Notes under the pieces: model-generated
The model's database searches: none
What the model saw: the letters and a program-made list of their open reading frames with translations, nothing else
What the model was told of the DNA's origin: nothing
Assembly: GCA_013416435.1 (NCBI GenBank)
Contig: JACCEN010000003.1
Span: 62,001-126,000, forward strand
DNA from: Alcaligenaceae bacterium
GTDB taxonomy: Bacteria; Pseudomonadota; Gammaproteobacteria; Burkholderiales; Burkholderiaceae_B
Direction of reading: 5' to 3'
DNA: 64,000 nucleotides
Position numbers and translations under genes: made by a program
Shown: piece by piece, positions 19,282 through 28,976 of the stretch
Position numbering within the stretch: position 1 is the stretch's first letter
Layout of the letters: every line of letters begins with the position of its first letter

Positions 19282-20264
19282 GGTCCGTAGAATCCTGCGT
19301 CAGGCAGACGGCCGCCCACCGCCTGCGGGTTGGTCTTGGCCAGCAGGGCGTACAAGGCTTCGAGCTGAGGACGGACCTCGCGGGCCGGGCGGCTGTCCAG
19401 CCGCGTGGCCTGGATGGCGCTTTCGACGGCTGGAACGGGAAGGTGCGGAATATGTCGCTGGACGAGTTCCGCGCAAGCCCTGGCATTCTGCTTGCACCAG
19501 GCGGCGGACTGGGCGTATGCCCGCTCGACCGCCTCGCTCAGGGCGATGTCGCCTGCGACATTCGAATTGGCCATGATGCCGGCTTGCGGCAACTCTGCCT
19601 GACCGGGGAAGCTGGCACGCCAGGTGTCCTCCAGGCTTTCGACGCGATATAGCGGCTGTCCGCCTTGTTGCTGGTTGCGGAACATCAGCAGGGAGGCCGT
19701 GGGCTCCACCAGCAGCACGCTTTTTCCCTCACCGGTGAGCATCAGCGCGATGGCGTCCTCGGCGCTGCGGGTGCGCCGCAGCTGCGGGGCGCGGTCGCCG
19801 GCAAATTCATCGCGCCCCAGCAAGGTATCGAGCAGTACGGACGGCAGGTCCCGGTGGAATGGCACCAGCAGCTCCTGTCCGGCAAGATCCTGAAAGCGCT
19901 TGATGTCCGGATCCCGGCTCACCAGCCACAGAATGCCCCAGACCGAGATATTGAGCAGCCGGACCGGTTCGCCGCGATTCGCCATGAGAGCGGGCAGGTT
20001 GCTGGGGCTGGCGCTGAAGTCGATTTCCTTCTTGGCGAGCAGCACGCGCAATTGATCCGGATTCTGCCAGAGTCGGAATTCGAGCTTGTCGGTGAACTCC
20101 TTCAGCGCTCCGGACTCGACCATGTGCAGCAAAGGGAAGGTCACCAGGGCCGTGGGACCGGCCAGCGTTATTTTCTGATACTTGGTCGCTGCATGCGCGG
20201 AAGCAAGCATGCAGGCGAATGCCGTGAACAGCGTCGCGGCGAACATTTTCTTCATGGCGGTCAT
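19278..20264 (-). CDS. ABC transporter periplasmic substrate-binding protein (NMT1/THI5-like)
   Basis: A 328-residue binding protein with a signal peptide (MKKMFAATLFTAFACMLASAHA). The mature chain begins KYQKITLAGPTALVTFPLLHMVESG and contains QDLAGQELLVPFHRDLPSVLLDTLL, the layout of the NitT/TauT SBP superfamily (nitrate, sulfonate, thiamine-precursor binders). It is the first gene of a five-gene minus-strand operon ending in a TonB receptor; a Fur-box-like sequence lies 22-34 bp before the start. Start may be 20264 or the internal ATG at 20255. The ligand is unknown. Confidence 0.85.
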   Translation of the reverse strand: MTAMKKMFAATLFTAFACMLASAHAATKYQKITLAGPTALVTFPLLHMVESGALKEFTDKLEFRLWQNPDQLRVLLAKKEIDFSASPSNLPALMANRGEPVRLLNISVWGILWLVSRDPDIKRFQDLAGQELLVPFHRDLPSVLLDTLLGRDEFAGDRAPQLRRTRSAEDAIALMLTGEGKSVLLVEPTASLLMFRNQQQGGQPLYRVESLEDTWRASFPGQAELPQAGIMANSNVAGDIALSEAVERAYAQSAAWCKQNARACAELVQRHIPHLPVPAVESAIQATRLDSRPAREVRPQLEALYALLAKTNPQAVGGRLPDAGFYGP

Positions 20265-20285
20265 TGCCTATTTTGGCCTTTGAAT

Positions 20286-20298
20286 GATAATGATTATC
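20286..20298 (-). promoter_or_regulatory. Fur-box-like operator
   Basis: GATAATGATTATC is a perfect 6-1-6 palindrome identical to two adjacent GATAAT hexamers in the inverted arrangement recognised by Fur. It lies 22-34 bp upstream of the binding-protein start, a position where Fur would cover the promoter or early transcript. No other copy is seen in the window. Confidence 0.8.
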
Positions 20299-20467
20299 AA
20301 TCGCGAATCATTCCATCATTGCCGCCGACAATCCATGATGTAAATCAAGAAATCTCGTTGAGGCGTGTTTTTTGTGCGGTCGCGCGTAAGGCGTCCAAAG
20401 GCGCTAAACTGTTTTCCCGATGCAGGCGCCAGGAATGCTGCGCCCATACTCGAACCAAGGAGGCAAA

Positions 20468-22153
<1,686 letters not shown>

Positions 22154-22156
22154 GAT

Positions 22157-22900
22157 ATGCCGCTTAGCCTGTTGTCCTTGATCGCCGTATCGGTGCTGGG
22201 CACCTCGTTCCTGTCGGGGGTGTTCGGCATGGCCGGCGGCATGGTCCTCATGGGCGTGCTGGTGGCCTTTCTGCCGGTGGCTCCCGCCATGATCGTTCAC
22301 GGCATGGCGCAGATGACCTCCAACGGATGGCGGGCGTTTTTATGGCGCCGCCATATCGATTTCAGGATATTCCGCGGCTATTGCCTGGGCCTGGTCCTGG
22401 CATCGATCGCATTCCTGTTCCTGGGGTTCGTGCCCGACCGCGCGCTGGTCCTGATCGTCCTGGGCGCGCTGCCATTCGTGGCCCTGATCATCCCGGCCCG
22501 TTACGTGCCCCAGGTGACGTCGCGCTTCGGCGCGGAAGTATGCGGTATGCTCAATACCACGCTGCAATTCATTGCCGGCGTCTCGGGACCCTTGCTGGAC
22601 GCGTTCTTCATCCGGACCCAGATGGACAGGCGCGCCGTCGTGGCCACGAAGGCCGCCTGCCAGACTGTGTCGCACATGGCCAAGCTGGTGTATTTCAGCC
22701 GCGCCATCGGCGGCGAGGACACCTTCGACATCATCATGCTGGCCATGGTGATCGTCATGGCCGTGCTGGGCACCAGCCTGAGCAAGTTCGTCCTTGAAAA
22801 AATGACCGACCATCAGTTCCGCCGCTGGACCCAGGCGCTGCTGCTGACCATAGGCGTTGCCTATCTGGTACAGGGTTTCTATGTCTTGTGGAGCCGCTAG
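22157..22900 (+). CDS. TauE/SafE (TSUP) family membrane exporter
   Basis: A 247-residue inner-membrane protein with about seven to eight helices. The N-terminal repeat contains SFLSGVFGMAGGMVLMG, the glycine-rich TSUP motif, and the second half begins GFVPDRALVLIVLGALPF. TSUP proteins move sulfite, sulfoacetate or other small organosulfur and carboxylate anions outward, or act as permeases. It is almost fused to ilvD (3 bp gap) and so likely cotranscribed; whether it exports a 2-oxo or hydroxy acid is a guess. Confidence 0.88.
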   Translation: MPLSLLSLIAVSVLGTSFLSGVFGMAGGMVLMGVLVAFLPVAPAMIVHGMAQMTSNGWRAFLWRRHIDFRIFRGYCLGLVLASIAFLFLGFVPDRALVLIVLGALPFVALIIPARYVPQVTSRFGAEVCGMLNTTLQFIAGVSGPLLDAFFIRTQMDRRAVVATKAACQTVSHMAKLVYFSRAIGGEDTFDIIMLAMVIVMAVLGTSLSKFVLEKMTDHQFRRWTQALLLTIGVAYLVQGFYVLWSR

Positions 22901-22902
22901 GA

Positions 22903-22930
22903 GCCTGCCGGACTTGCGGCGCAGGCAGGC
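22903..22930. terminator. Inverted repeat between convergent genes, possible terminator
   Basis: GCCTGCC at 22903-22909 pairs with GGCAGGC at 22924-22930 over a 14-base loop, just after the TauE-like gene and before the end of the MFS gene (22948) on the other strand. No T-tract follows on either side, so only a weak terminator or message-end stabiliser is suggested. Confidence 0.3.
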
Positions 22931-22947
22931 CCTGGCCGAACAGCACG

Positions 22948-24135
22948 CTAGCTGAAGATCTTCCGGTTGGACCACAGAAGAAACAGGCAGATGCCGGCGG
23001 GGAGCAGCAGGGTGGCATAGGCCAGGCCGTAGCTTCCGACGGACTGCGCGACAATGCCGAAGATGGGCGGCCCGACCACCACGCCCAGGAAAGTCATGGC
23101 CAGCGCGCCGCCAGTGGCGATACTGGCTTGGCCCGCGGGCGCCTGGCGCGCGACTTCCGCAAGATACACGCCGTTCCAGCCGATTGCGCTGCTGCCGAAC
23201 AGCGACAGCACGACGATCACCAACAAGGGCGAATCCACTTTACCCAGAAACGGCGTGATGATGGCGCAGAGCGCGATCAAGAGCGCCAGCACCGCCAGCA
23301 TGCGCACCGGTCCCAGCATCCGGTCCGACAAATAGCCCCATAGCAGGCGGCCGCCGACACCCGCGGCCTGTGCGACGGCCAGTGTGAAGCCCGCAATCAC
23401 CAGGCCCATGCCCAAGTCTTCGTGCAGGTAGGTGACCAGGTAAGTGGTCAGGGACGTTTGCGAAATCGAGAACATGAACGACACGGCCGCCAGGATGGCC
23501 AGGCTGCGCTGGCTGAAGACCAGGCGCAATGGGCCGGCAAGGCCGTTGCCGAAAGAAAGGAGCTGCGTCCGGTCCCGGTCGGTATCCAGGCTGGCGCACA
23601 GCGGCTGGATGGCCAGGGCGCACAGCAACGACGCCAGGGCCACCGCCAGGAACGCCCATTGCCACCCCACCATGTCCGCCAGGCCGGGCACGATGATGCC
23701 GGCCAGCGCTCCGCCAAGCGGCACGCCGGTCTGTTTGATGGAGAATACGAAGGACATCCGGTGGGCGGGCGTCGTGCGTGCCAGCAGATGCGAACTTGCG
23801 GGTGTTATCGGACCATATCCCAGGCCGATGAGCAGTGCGCCGAAACCGATGGCGAAAAGCGATTCCATCATACAGAGCGCGACACCCGCCGCACACAGCA
23901 CAAGCCCGAACTGGCTGGCCCTGATGGCGCCGAACCGGCGCACCGCCGCCCCCGCAAGCAGGCTTGCCGTCATGGCGCCCGCATAGGCGATCGCCACATA
24001 GATGCCGACATAGGCCGCCGACACGCCCAGGGTTTCCGCCACGGCGGGCGCCACGACCGGAAGCGTCAACAGGCATACGGCAACCAGGGCCTGTACGGTT
24101 AGGGTCGCGGCAAGAACGAGAGTCGTAGAAGGCAT
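22948..24135 (-). CDS. Major facilitator superfamily transporter
   Basis: A 395-residue twelve-helix MFS protein. The helix 2-3 loop AGAAVRRFGAIRASQFG holds the R-x-G motif, and GLGYGPITPASSHLLAR and FSIKQTGVPLGGALAG are conserved helix 4-5 stretches seen in CynX/NimT-like and organic-anion MFS members. Start ATG 24135 is preferred because the upstream extension to 24195 is polar and overlaps the promoter region shared with nadE. Substrate unknown; divergent from nadE. Confidence 0.85.
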   Translation of the reverse strand: MPSTTLVLAATLTVQALVAVCLLTLPVVAPAVAETLGVSAAYVGIYVAIAYAGAMTASLLAGAAVRRFGAIRASQFGLVLCAAGVALCMMESLFAIGFGALLIGLGYGPITPASSHLLARTTPAHRMSFVFSIKQTGVPLGGALAGIIVPGLADMVGWQWAFLAVALASLLCALAIQPLCASLDTDRDRTQLLSFGNGLAGPLRLVFSQRSLAILAAVSFMFSISQTSLTTYLVTYLHEDLGMGLVIAGFTLAVAQAAGVGGRLLWGYLSDRMLGPVRMLAVLALLIALCAIITPFLGKVDSPLLVIVVLSLFGSSAIGWNGVYLAEVARQAPAGQASIATGGALAMTFLGVVVGPPIFGIVAQSVGSYGLAYATLLLPAGICLFLLWSNRKIFS

Positions 24136-24272
24136 CGGTTTACGCGGAAGTATCCGGTTGTTGCAGGAAGGTTCAGGGGCGGTGGGCGCGCCCAACCTGT
24201 CGTATCATAATCCTTCGTGCGCCGCGGCCATGTCTCCCGGCGGCAAAGACACACAACCACGAAGGAACCATC

Positions 24273-25103
24273 GTGTTAACAGCCGAACAACGTGCCATCC
24301 AGCGCGACATCATCGACCATCTTTGCGTTGCCGACACCTTCGACGCCGGCCGCGAAATAGAACGCCGTGTGACGTTCATGGCGGATTACCTGATGCAGGC
24401 CGGGGCGAAAGCCCTGGTGCTGGGCATCAGTGGCGGTGTGGATTCGCTCGTGGGCGGTTGTCTGGCGCAGCGCGCCGCCGATCAAGCCCGCCGGCGCGGC
24501 CATGAGGCGCAATTCATCGCCATGCGGCTACCTTACGGCGAGCAGCGCGACGAACCCGATGCACAGGCCTGCCTGGAAGTCATACGTCCGGACCGCCTCG
24601 TCACGGTCGACATCAAGCCGGCAAGCGATGCCATGCTACAGGCGATCACGGCAGGCCAAGTCGCGTTCCGCGACGCGTCGCACCAGGACTTCCAGCTTGG
24701 CAACATCAAGGCGCGCGAGCGCATGATCGCCCAGTACGCCATTGCCGGTGCCTATGGCGGGCTGGTGGTGGGCACCGACCATGCGGCCGAAGCCCTGATG
24801 GGCTTCTTCACCAAGTTCGGGGACGGCGCCGCCGACCTCATGCCGCTGACCGGGCTCAACAAGCGCAGGGTGCGCGGGCTGGCGAAGGCGCTGGGCGCGC
24901 CGGACGCGCTGGTCATGAAGGTGCCGACTGCCGACCTGGAATCGCTGGTGCCCCTGAAGCCGGACGAAGACGCCTTCGGCGTCAGCTACGAGCAGATCGA
25001 CGACTTCCTGGAAGGCAAGAACGTGCCCCAGGACGTATACGAGACCATCCTGCGCACATATCGCCAGTCCGCTCATAAACGCGCCTTGCCGGCCGCGCCT
25101 TGA
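24273..25103 (+). CDS. nadE: NH3-dependent NAD+ synthetase
   Basis: A 276-residue enzyme that amidates nicotinic acid adenine dinucleotide to NAD+ using ATP and ammonia. The P-loop LGISGGVDSLVGG is near residue 50, with PYGEQRDEPDAQ near 89, FQLGNIKARERM near 145, VVGTDHAAEALMGFFTKFGDGAADL near 167 and the C-terminal HKR. There is no glutaminase domain, so it is the E. coli-type enzyme. GTG at 24273 is the start, supported by AAGGA at 24262-24266. Confidence 0.95.
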   Translation: MLTAEQRAIQRDIIDHLCVADTFDAGREIERRVTFMADYLMQAGAKALVLGISGGVDSLVGGCLAQRAADQARRRGHEAQFIAMRLPYGEQRDEPDAQACLEVIRPDRLVTVDIKPASDAMLQAITAGQVAFRDASHQDFQLGNIKARERMIAQYAIAGAYGGLVVGTDHAAEALMGFFTKFGDGAADLMPLTGLNKRRVRGLAKALGAPDALVMKVPTADLESLVPLKPDEDAFGVSYEQIDDFLEGKNVPQDVYETILRTYRQSAHKRALPAAP

Positions 25104-25109
25104 AATTGA

Positions 25110-25225
25110 AGGGTCAGACCCCGCATGGGGTCTGACCCTTCTTTCCGCTTGTGGGGTCAGACCCTATGGGTCTGACCCCCTTTCTTCCTTAGCGCGGGGT
25201 CAGACCCCGTACGGGGTCTGACCCC
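25110..25225. repeat. Palindromic repeat array 6 (three copies between convergent genes)
   Basis: Copies at 25110-25139 (loop GCAT, A/T at the outer ends), 25153-25179 and 25196-25225 (loop GTAC), at a regular 43-bp period. The middle copy is a 27-bp form: each arm has lost one base next to the loop, symmetrically, and the loop is TAT, so the shortened palindrome is still perfect. The array starts six bases after nadE and ends six bases before the peroxidase gene end. Confidence 0.95.
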
Positions 25226-25231
25226 AACTGC

Positions 25232-26281
25232 TTATTGCGCCGGCCGGGGCGTTGCCGCGGTGCTGCGCGGCAAAATGGGATACTCCACGCGCGGCTGGTC
25301 GCCGGTCAAGGTGTGAAGGAAGGCGGTAATGGCCTTGACCTCTTCGCCGTTCAGTTCATGCCCCAGTTGGCTCGAACCCATGATGGCCACGGCCTGTTCC
25401 AGGTCCCACACTTCGCCGCTATGGAAGTAGGGGGCGGTCAGTGCAATGTTGCGCAGCGGGCCGGCACGGAATACGTACTCGTCCGAGGCGGTGTTGGTGA
25501 CGGCGAAGCGTCCCTTGTCGCCGACCGGCAGAACTTCCGCGCCGGGCCGCTTGATCACGCCGAAGGGAAAATAGCCCTGACCGCCGACGTTGATGCCGGA
25601 GTGGCAAGCCACGCAGCCTTTGTTGATGAACAGGTTCAGGCCATTGAGCTCATGGGCGCTCATGGTTTCCTTGCCGGCCAGCCATTGGTCGAAACGCGAA
25701 TTGGGCGTGACCAGCGTGGATTCGAAGGCCTCGATGGCCTTGGCCATGTTGTCGAACGTGACGGGATCTTTTTCGCCGGGGAAGGCCTTGGCGAAGAACT
25801 CCACGTATTCGGGAATGCTGCGCAGGGTGTCTTCCACGTGCGTGGGCGTGGCGTTCATCTCGACGCTGGCCTGCACGGGGCCCTTGGCCTGTTCCTTCAA
25901 GTCGGCGGCGCGGCCATCCCAGAACTGGGCAATATTGAACACTGCGTTCAATACGGTGGGCGAATTGCGGGGGCCGGCCTGCCAGCCGTGGCCGATCGAC
26001 GTGGGAATATTGTCGGCGCCGCCGGTGCCGACGCTATGACAGGTATTGCAGCTGATGATGTTGCTCTTGGACAGACGTGGTTCGAAGAACAGCCACTTGC
26101 CCAGTTCGATCTGGTCCGTGGACAGGTTCCTGTCCTTGATGACGACTTGCGCTTCGGGAATGGGCTGGAACAGGGCGCCGGCCGTTTTGCGGAGCTGGTC
26201 GGACGAGGGAGTCGAAGGGGCCGCCGCCTGGACACTGAATGCCATGGCTAAGCCGAGAGCTAGGGTAACGCGCTTGAACAT
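25232..26281 (-). CDS. Di-heme cytochrome c peroxidase
   Basis: A periplasmic 349-residue protein with signal peptide (FKRVTLALGLAMAFSVQAAA) and two haem c sites, SCNTCHSVG near residue 76 and GCVACHSG near 223. These are the electron-transferring and peroxidatic haems of bacterial CcpA/MauG-type enzymes that reduce H2O2 with electrons from cytochrome c or azurin. ATG 26281 is preferred to the ATG at 26293 because GGGAAAA lies just before it. An FNR-like site lies about 73 bp upstream, in keeping with low-oxygen control known for this family. Confidence 0.92.
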   Translation of the reverse strand: MFKRVTLALGLAMAFSVQAAAPSTPSSDQLRKTAGALFQPIPEAQVVIKDRNLSTDQIELGKWLFFEPRLSKSNIISCNTCHSVGTGGADNIPTSIGHGWQAGPRNSPTVLNAVFNIAQFWDGRAADLKEQAKGPVQASVEMNATPTHVEDTLRSIPEYVEFFAKAFPGEKDPVTFDNMAKAIEAFESTLVTPNSRFDQWLAGKETMSAHELNGLNLFINKGCVACHSGINVGGQGYFPFGVIKRPGAEVLPVGDKGRFAVTNTASDEYVFRAGPLRNIALTAPYFHSGEVWDLEQAVAIMGSSQLGHELNGEEVKAITAFLHTLTGDQPRVEYPILPRSTAATPRPAQ

Positions 26282-26347
26282 GATTTTTCCCATGTTGTGT
26301 GAGTAATTGCATTACCCCAATATCATCATGGTTATTTGCCCGCGTGT

Positions 26348-26361
26348 TTGACGAGAATCAA
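26348..26361 (-). promoter_or_regulatory. FNR/ANR-like site upstream of the cytochrome c peroxidase
   Basis: TTGAC, four bases (GAGA), ATCAA: nine of ten positions of the FNR consensus TTGAT-N4-ATCAA. The centre is about 73 bp before the ATG at 26281, which allows a -41.5 placement with a leader of about 30 bases. Cytochrome c peroxidases are commonly under FNR/ANR control. Confidence 0.6.
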
Positions 26362-26472
26362 ACCTTACATGCAAATGAACGGATATCGCACTAAGTTACT
26401 AGGGATTTAGACGATATACGAAACCGATCAAGTAATATGTATTGTTCGGCTTCACATGGTTTTTCGGCAGGC

Positions 26473-26973
26473 TTACAGCTTTGCGAAATAATGCGGAATG
26501 CGTCCCAGCGCGTAATGGGCGCTGGCCTCGCGGATCTGGGTTCTATCGCCTTGGAAAACACATTTCTCTGAAAACACCTTCAGTGCGCCGCCTTCCCCCT
26601 TGCCAGTCCCAGGCAGGCGGAACACCCAGGCAAAGCACTGGGTCCCGGCGGGAATGCTGCTGTCGGTGTCGTCCACCACGCCGGTATTGGATATGGCAAG
26701 ATTGGCCCGGGTATTGCGCAACGCGCCTTGAGCCATCTCGCGCGCCACCTCTTCGCTCGTCAGGTTGTATTGCTGCAATGTGCTGTCCTGCACGGCAAGA
26801 TTGCGCTGCTTGGCGTCGACCGAATAGGTTACGAAGGCGCAATCCAGCAGCTTGCCGGCACCGGGAATATCCCCCAGGGTCGCCGCGATCAAGCCCGCCG
26901 TGCACGATTCCGCCGTGACCAGCAGCAGGCCGTTGGATCTCATGAATTCGGCGACTTGTTCGATAGTGTCCAT
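26473..26973 (-). CDS. pncC: Nicotinamide-nucleotide amidase (CinA C-terminal family)
   Basis: A 166-residue stand-alone CinA C-terminal domain that deamidates NMN to nicotinic acid mononucleotide in pyridine-nucleotide recycling. Family motifs are LLVTAESCTAGLIAATLGDIPGAG near residue 17 (catalytic Ser in the ESCTAG motif), the conserved FVTYSVDAKQ, and ISNTGVVDD in place of the usual TGIAGP. Its start overlaps the 3' end of the XRE-cupin regulator gene by 34 bp in another frame, so the two are probably translated from one message. The link to the regulator is unexplained. Confidence 0.85.
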   Translation of the reverse strand: MDTIEQVAEFMRSNGLLLVTAESCTAGLIAATLGDIPGAGKLLDCAFVTYSVDAKQRNLAVQDSTLQQYNLTSEEVAREMAQGALRNTRANLAISNTGVVDDTDSSIPAGTQCFAWVFRLPGTGKGEGGALKVFSEKCVFQGDRTQIREASAHYALGRIPHYFAKL

Positions 26974-27617
26974 GGGCGCGTTTCAGCAAGCGTCGTGCCG
27001 GTGTCACCCGAATCATTGACGCACACGACCAGGATCTCGACCGCCTCTTCAGAAGCGCACAGGTAGTGATGGCCCAGGCCGCTGTCGAAGTAAATGCTGT
27101 CATGCGCATGCAGTGTGCGCGACTCGCCGTTCTCGAATTGCATGGTCAGGGTGCCGCTGATCACGAAGATGAACTCCTCGCCGGCATGCTTGCTGAAATC
27201 GGCGGCATTCGCGGGTTTGCCGGGTTCGACCTTTCCATACATCGGCGTCATTTTCTTCTGAGGCCATTCCGTTGCCAGCATGCCATACAGATAGCGGTTG
27301 GCTTTATAGATGACGGCTTCGTTCACCCGGTCGACGACCATCCGGCCCTGAAGGCCCGAGCTGCTGGGCTTATGGAAGAGATCTGTAAGATCCAGTTGAA
27401 GCGCCTGGCTGACGGCCAGGAATTTCTCGTAGCTCAGCGCGATGAGCCCCCGTTCTGCCTTGGACAGCGATGCGAGGGACACGCCGGACCGCTCCGCGAG
27501 CTGCAACAGAGTCACGCCGCTGGCTTTTCTGGCCGCACGTATCTTTTCGCCCAGTTCCACCTTGGTCAGCGTGGGCACAGGGCCAGGTCCGCGATGTTGT
27601 TCCGCCGCACTGCTCAT
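26940..27617 (-). CDS. XRE-family transcriptional regulator with C-terminal cupin
   Basis: A 225-residue regulator. The helix-turn-helix spans about residues 20-75 (EKIRAARKASGVTLLQLAERSG, SLASLSKAERG) and a cupin domain follows (about 135-210, HAGEEFIFVISGTLTMQF, HDSIYFDSGLGHHY). Such HTH-cupin proteins sense a small metabolite. The ATG at 27617 is used; an upstream TTG lacks support. It is divergent from the deacylase-dehydratase-OCD operon, with a matching 18-bp inverted repeat between them. It is clearly related to the regulator at 49353: SGVSLASLSKAERG against SGVALSTLSKAELG in the recognition region. Confidence 0.9.
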   Translation of the reverse strand: MSSAAEQHRGPGPVPTLTKVELGEKIRAARKASGVTLLQLAERSGVSLASLSKAERGLIALSYEKFLAVSQALQLDLTDLFHKPSSSGLQGRMVVDRVNEAVIYKANRYLYGMLATEWPQKKMTPMYGKVEPGKPANAADFSKHAGEEFIFVISGTLTMQFENGESRTLHAHDSIYFDSGLGHHYLCASEEAVEILVVCVNDSGDTGTTLAETRPWTLSNKSPNS

Positions 27618-27662
27618 AATAAACAACAATAATTTAATTCTAGTTTCTTATACATTTAAATT

Positions 27663-27680
27663 ATTTTCATATAGGAAAAT
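27663..27680 (+). promoter_or_regulatory. Putative operator of the XRE-cupin regulator
   Basis: ATTTTC, six bases (ATATAG), GAAAAT: a perfect inverted repeat in the divergent spacer, 48-65 bp before the deacylase ATG and 46-63 bp before the regulator ATG. The same 6-6-6 design with nearly the same half-sites (ATTCTC, GAGAAT) is found 46-63 bp before the operon at 38359, which carries the paralogous regulator. Confidence 0.6.
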
Positions 27681-27727
27681 TTTAGCCTATCGTTACGGCT
27701 TCATGTGTTTTTGCAGAGCTGCCCATT

Positions 27728-28930
27728 ATGCCGCAACCTTCCTCTGCCGATCAGGCTTATCCGGCGAGTTCCGTAGATTGGATCAGCAAGCTGATTTCCT
27801 TCGATACCACCAGCAGGCTGTCCAATCTCGACCTCATTGACTTCATCAGAGCGTATCTCGAGCAGCAGGGGCTGCAATGTGTATTGACGCATGATCGTTC
27901 CGGCAAGAAGGCAAATCTTTTTACGACCATACCCAGTGCCACCGGCGCAACGACCGGAGGCATCGTGCTGTCCGGCCATACCGACGTGGTCCCGGTGGAC
28001 GGCCAGGCGTGGACCACCGATCCCTTCGTGGCGTCGATACGCGACGAACGGCTGTACGGGCGCGGCGCCTGCGACATGAAAGGTTTCGTTGGCGTGACGC
28101 TGCAATTGGTCCCCATGATGATAGGGGCGCGGCTGGCCCACCCCGTGCATCTCGCGTATTCCTACGACGAAGAGGTGGGCTGCGTGGGCGCGCCGGGCAT
28201 GATCGAGGATCTCGTCAAACGCGGCGTGAATCCCTCCGCCTGCGTCGTGGGCGAGCCGACCAGCATGCGCACCATCGTTGCGCACAAGGGCATCAATGCC
28301 TACCGCTGCCGGGTCCACGGCCATGCGGCGCATTCATCCCTGACAAACCGTGGGCTGAACGCCATAGAGTATGCGGCGCGCATCATCTGCATGATCCGGG
28401 ACATCGCCGACAGCCACAAGGCCGACGGTCCGTTCGACGAGGCCTTCGACGTTCCCTACACGACGGTGCAGGCCAGCATGATACGGGGCGGCATCGCCCT
28501 AAATACCGTGCCGGACCTGTGCGAATTCGAATTCGAATACCGCAACCTGCCCGACACGTCCTCCGAAGAAATCCTGCGGCGAATCCAGGCATACATCGAC
28601 CAGGACATCGTGCCGCGCATGAAAAGCGAGAATGCCGCCGGGCGCGTGGAGATCGAGCAATTGGCCAAGTCTCCAGGACTGGACGTTGCCGAGAAGGAAG
28701 CGATCACGCAGCTGGTGCGGGCGCTGACGAACGACTACGAGGTCCGCAAGGTCGCGTATGGCACCGAAGCGGGGCTTTTCCAGAAAGCGGGCGTGCCTGC
28801 CGTCATATGTGGTCCTGGAAACATCGAGCAGGCGCATCGTCCGGACGAATACGTCGCCTTGGACCAGATCGCGCAATGTGAGAAGTTCCTCACGGCTTTG
28901 ATCCGGGGTCAGACCCCGAATGGGGTCTGA
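27728..28930 (+). CDS. M20-family deacylase (acetylornithine deacetylase/ArgE-like)
   Basis: A 400-residue zinc peptidase/deacylase. Metal motifs: LSGHTDVVPVDG near residue 80, GRGACDMKGF near 114, SYDEEVGCVGAPG near 144, GEPTSM near 176 and the dimerisation HGHAAHSS near 198. The overall pattern matches ArgE, which removes acetyl from N2-acetylornithine, but the operon (dehydratase, OCD-family reductase, Bug protein) suggests another N-acylated amino acid. The last residues GQTPNGV and the stop come from the palindromic repeat at 28905-28934. Start ATG 27728. Confidence 0.88.
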   Translation: MPQPSSADQAYPASSVDWISKLISFDTTSRLSNLDLIDFIRAYLEQQGLQCVLTHDRSGKKANLFTTIPSATGATTGGIVLSGHTDVVPVDGQAWTTDPFVASIRDERLYGRGACDMKGFVGVTLQLVPMMIGARLAHPVHLAYSYDEEVGCVGAPGMIEDLVKRGVNPSACVVGEPTSMRTIVAHKGINAYRCRVHGHAAHSSLTNRGLNAIEYAARIICMIRDIADSHKADGPFDEAFDVPYTTVQASMIRGGIALNTVPDLCEFEFEYRNLPDTSSEEILRRIQAYIDQDIVPRMKSENAAGRVEIEQLAKSPGLDVAEKEAITQLVRALTNDYEVRKVAYGTEAGLFQKAGVPAVICGPGNIEQAHRPDEYVALDQIAQCEKFLTALIRGQTPNGV

Positions 28931-28934
28931 CCCC
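28905..28934. repeat. Palindromic repeat inside an operon, ending a gene
   Basis: Single copy, loop GAAT, arms perfect. It forms the last codons and the TGA stop of the M20 deacylase gene and ends 42 bp before the next gene of the same operon. It is the clearest case of the repeat sitting inside what looks like one transcription unit. Confidence 0.95.
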
Positions 28935-28976
28935 AGTGCCGACCAAACCATCCAGAGACACAGCAGGAGCCAATCC

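Noticed and set aside
25110-25225. Regular repeats with spacers of 13-28 bp, CRISPR-like
   Set aside because: Spacers are too short and partly repeated, repeats are near-perfect palindromes scattered at 14 loci in 1-4 copies, and no cas genes are present.
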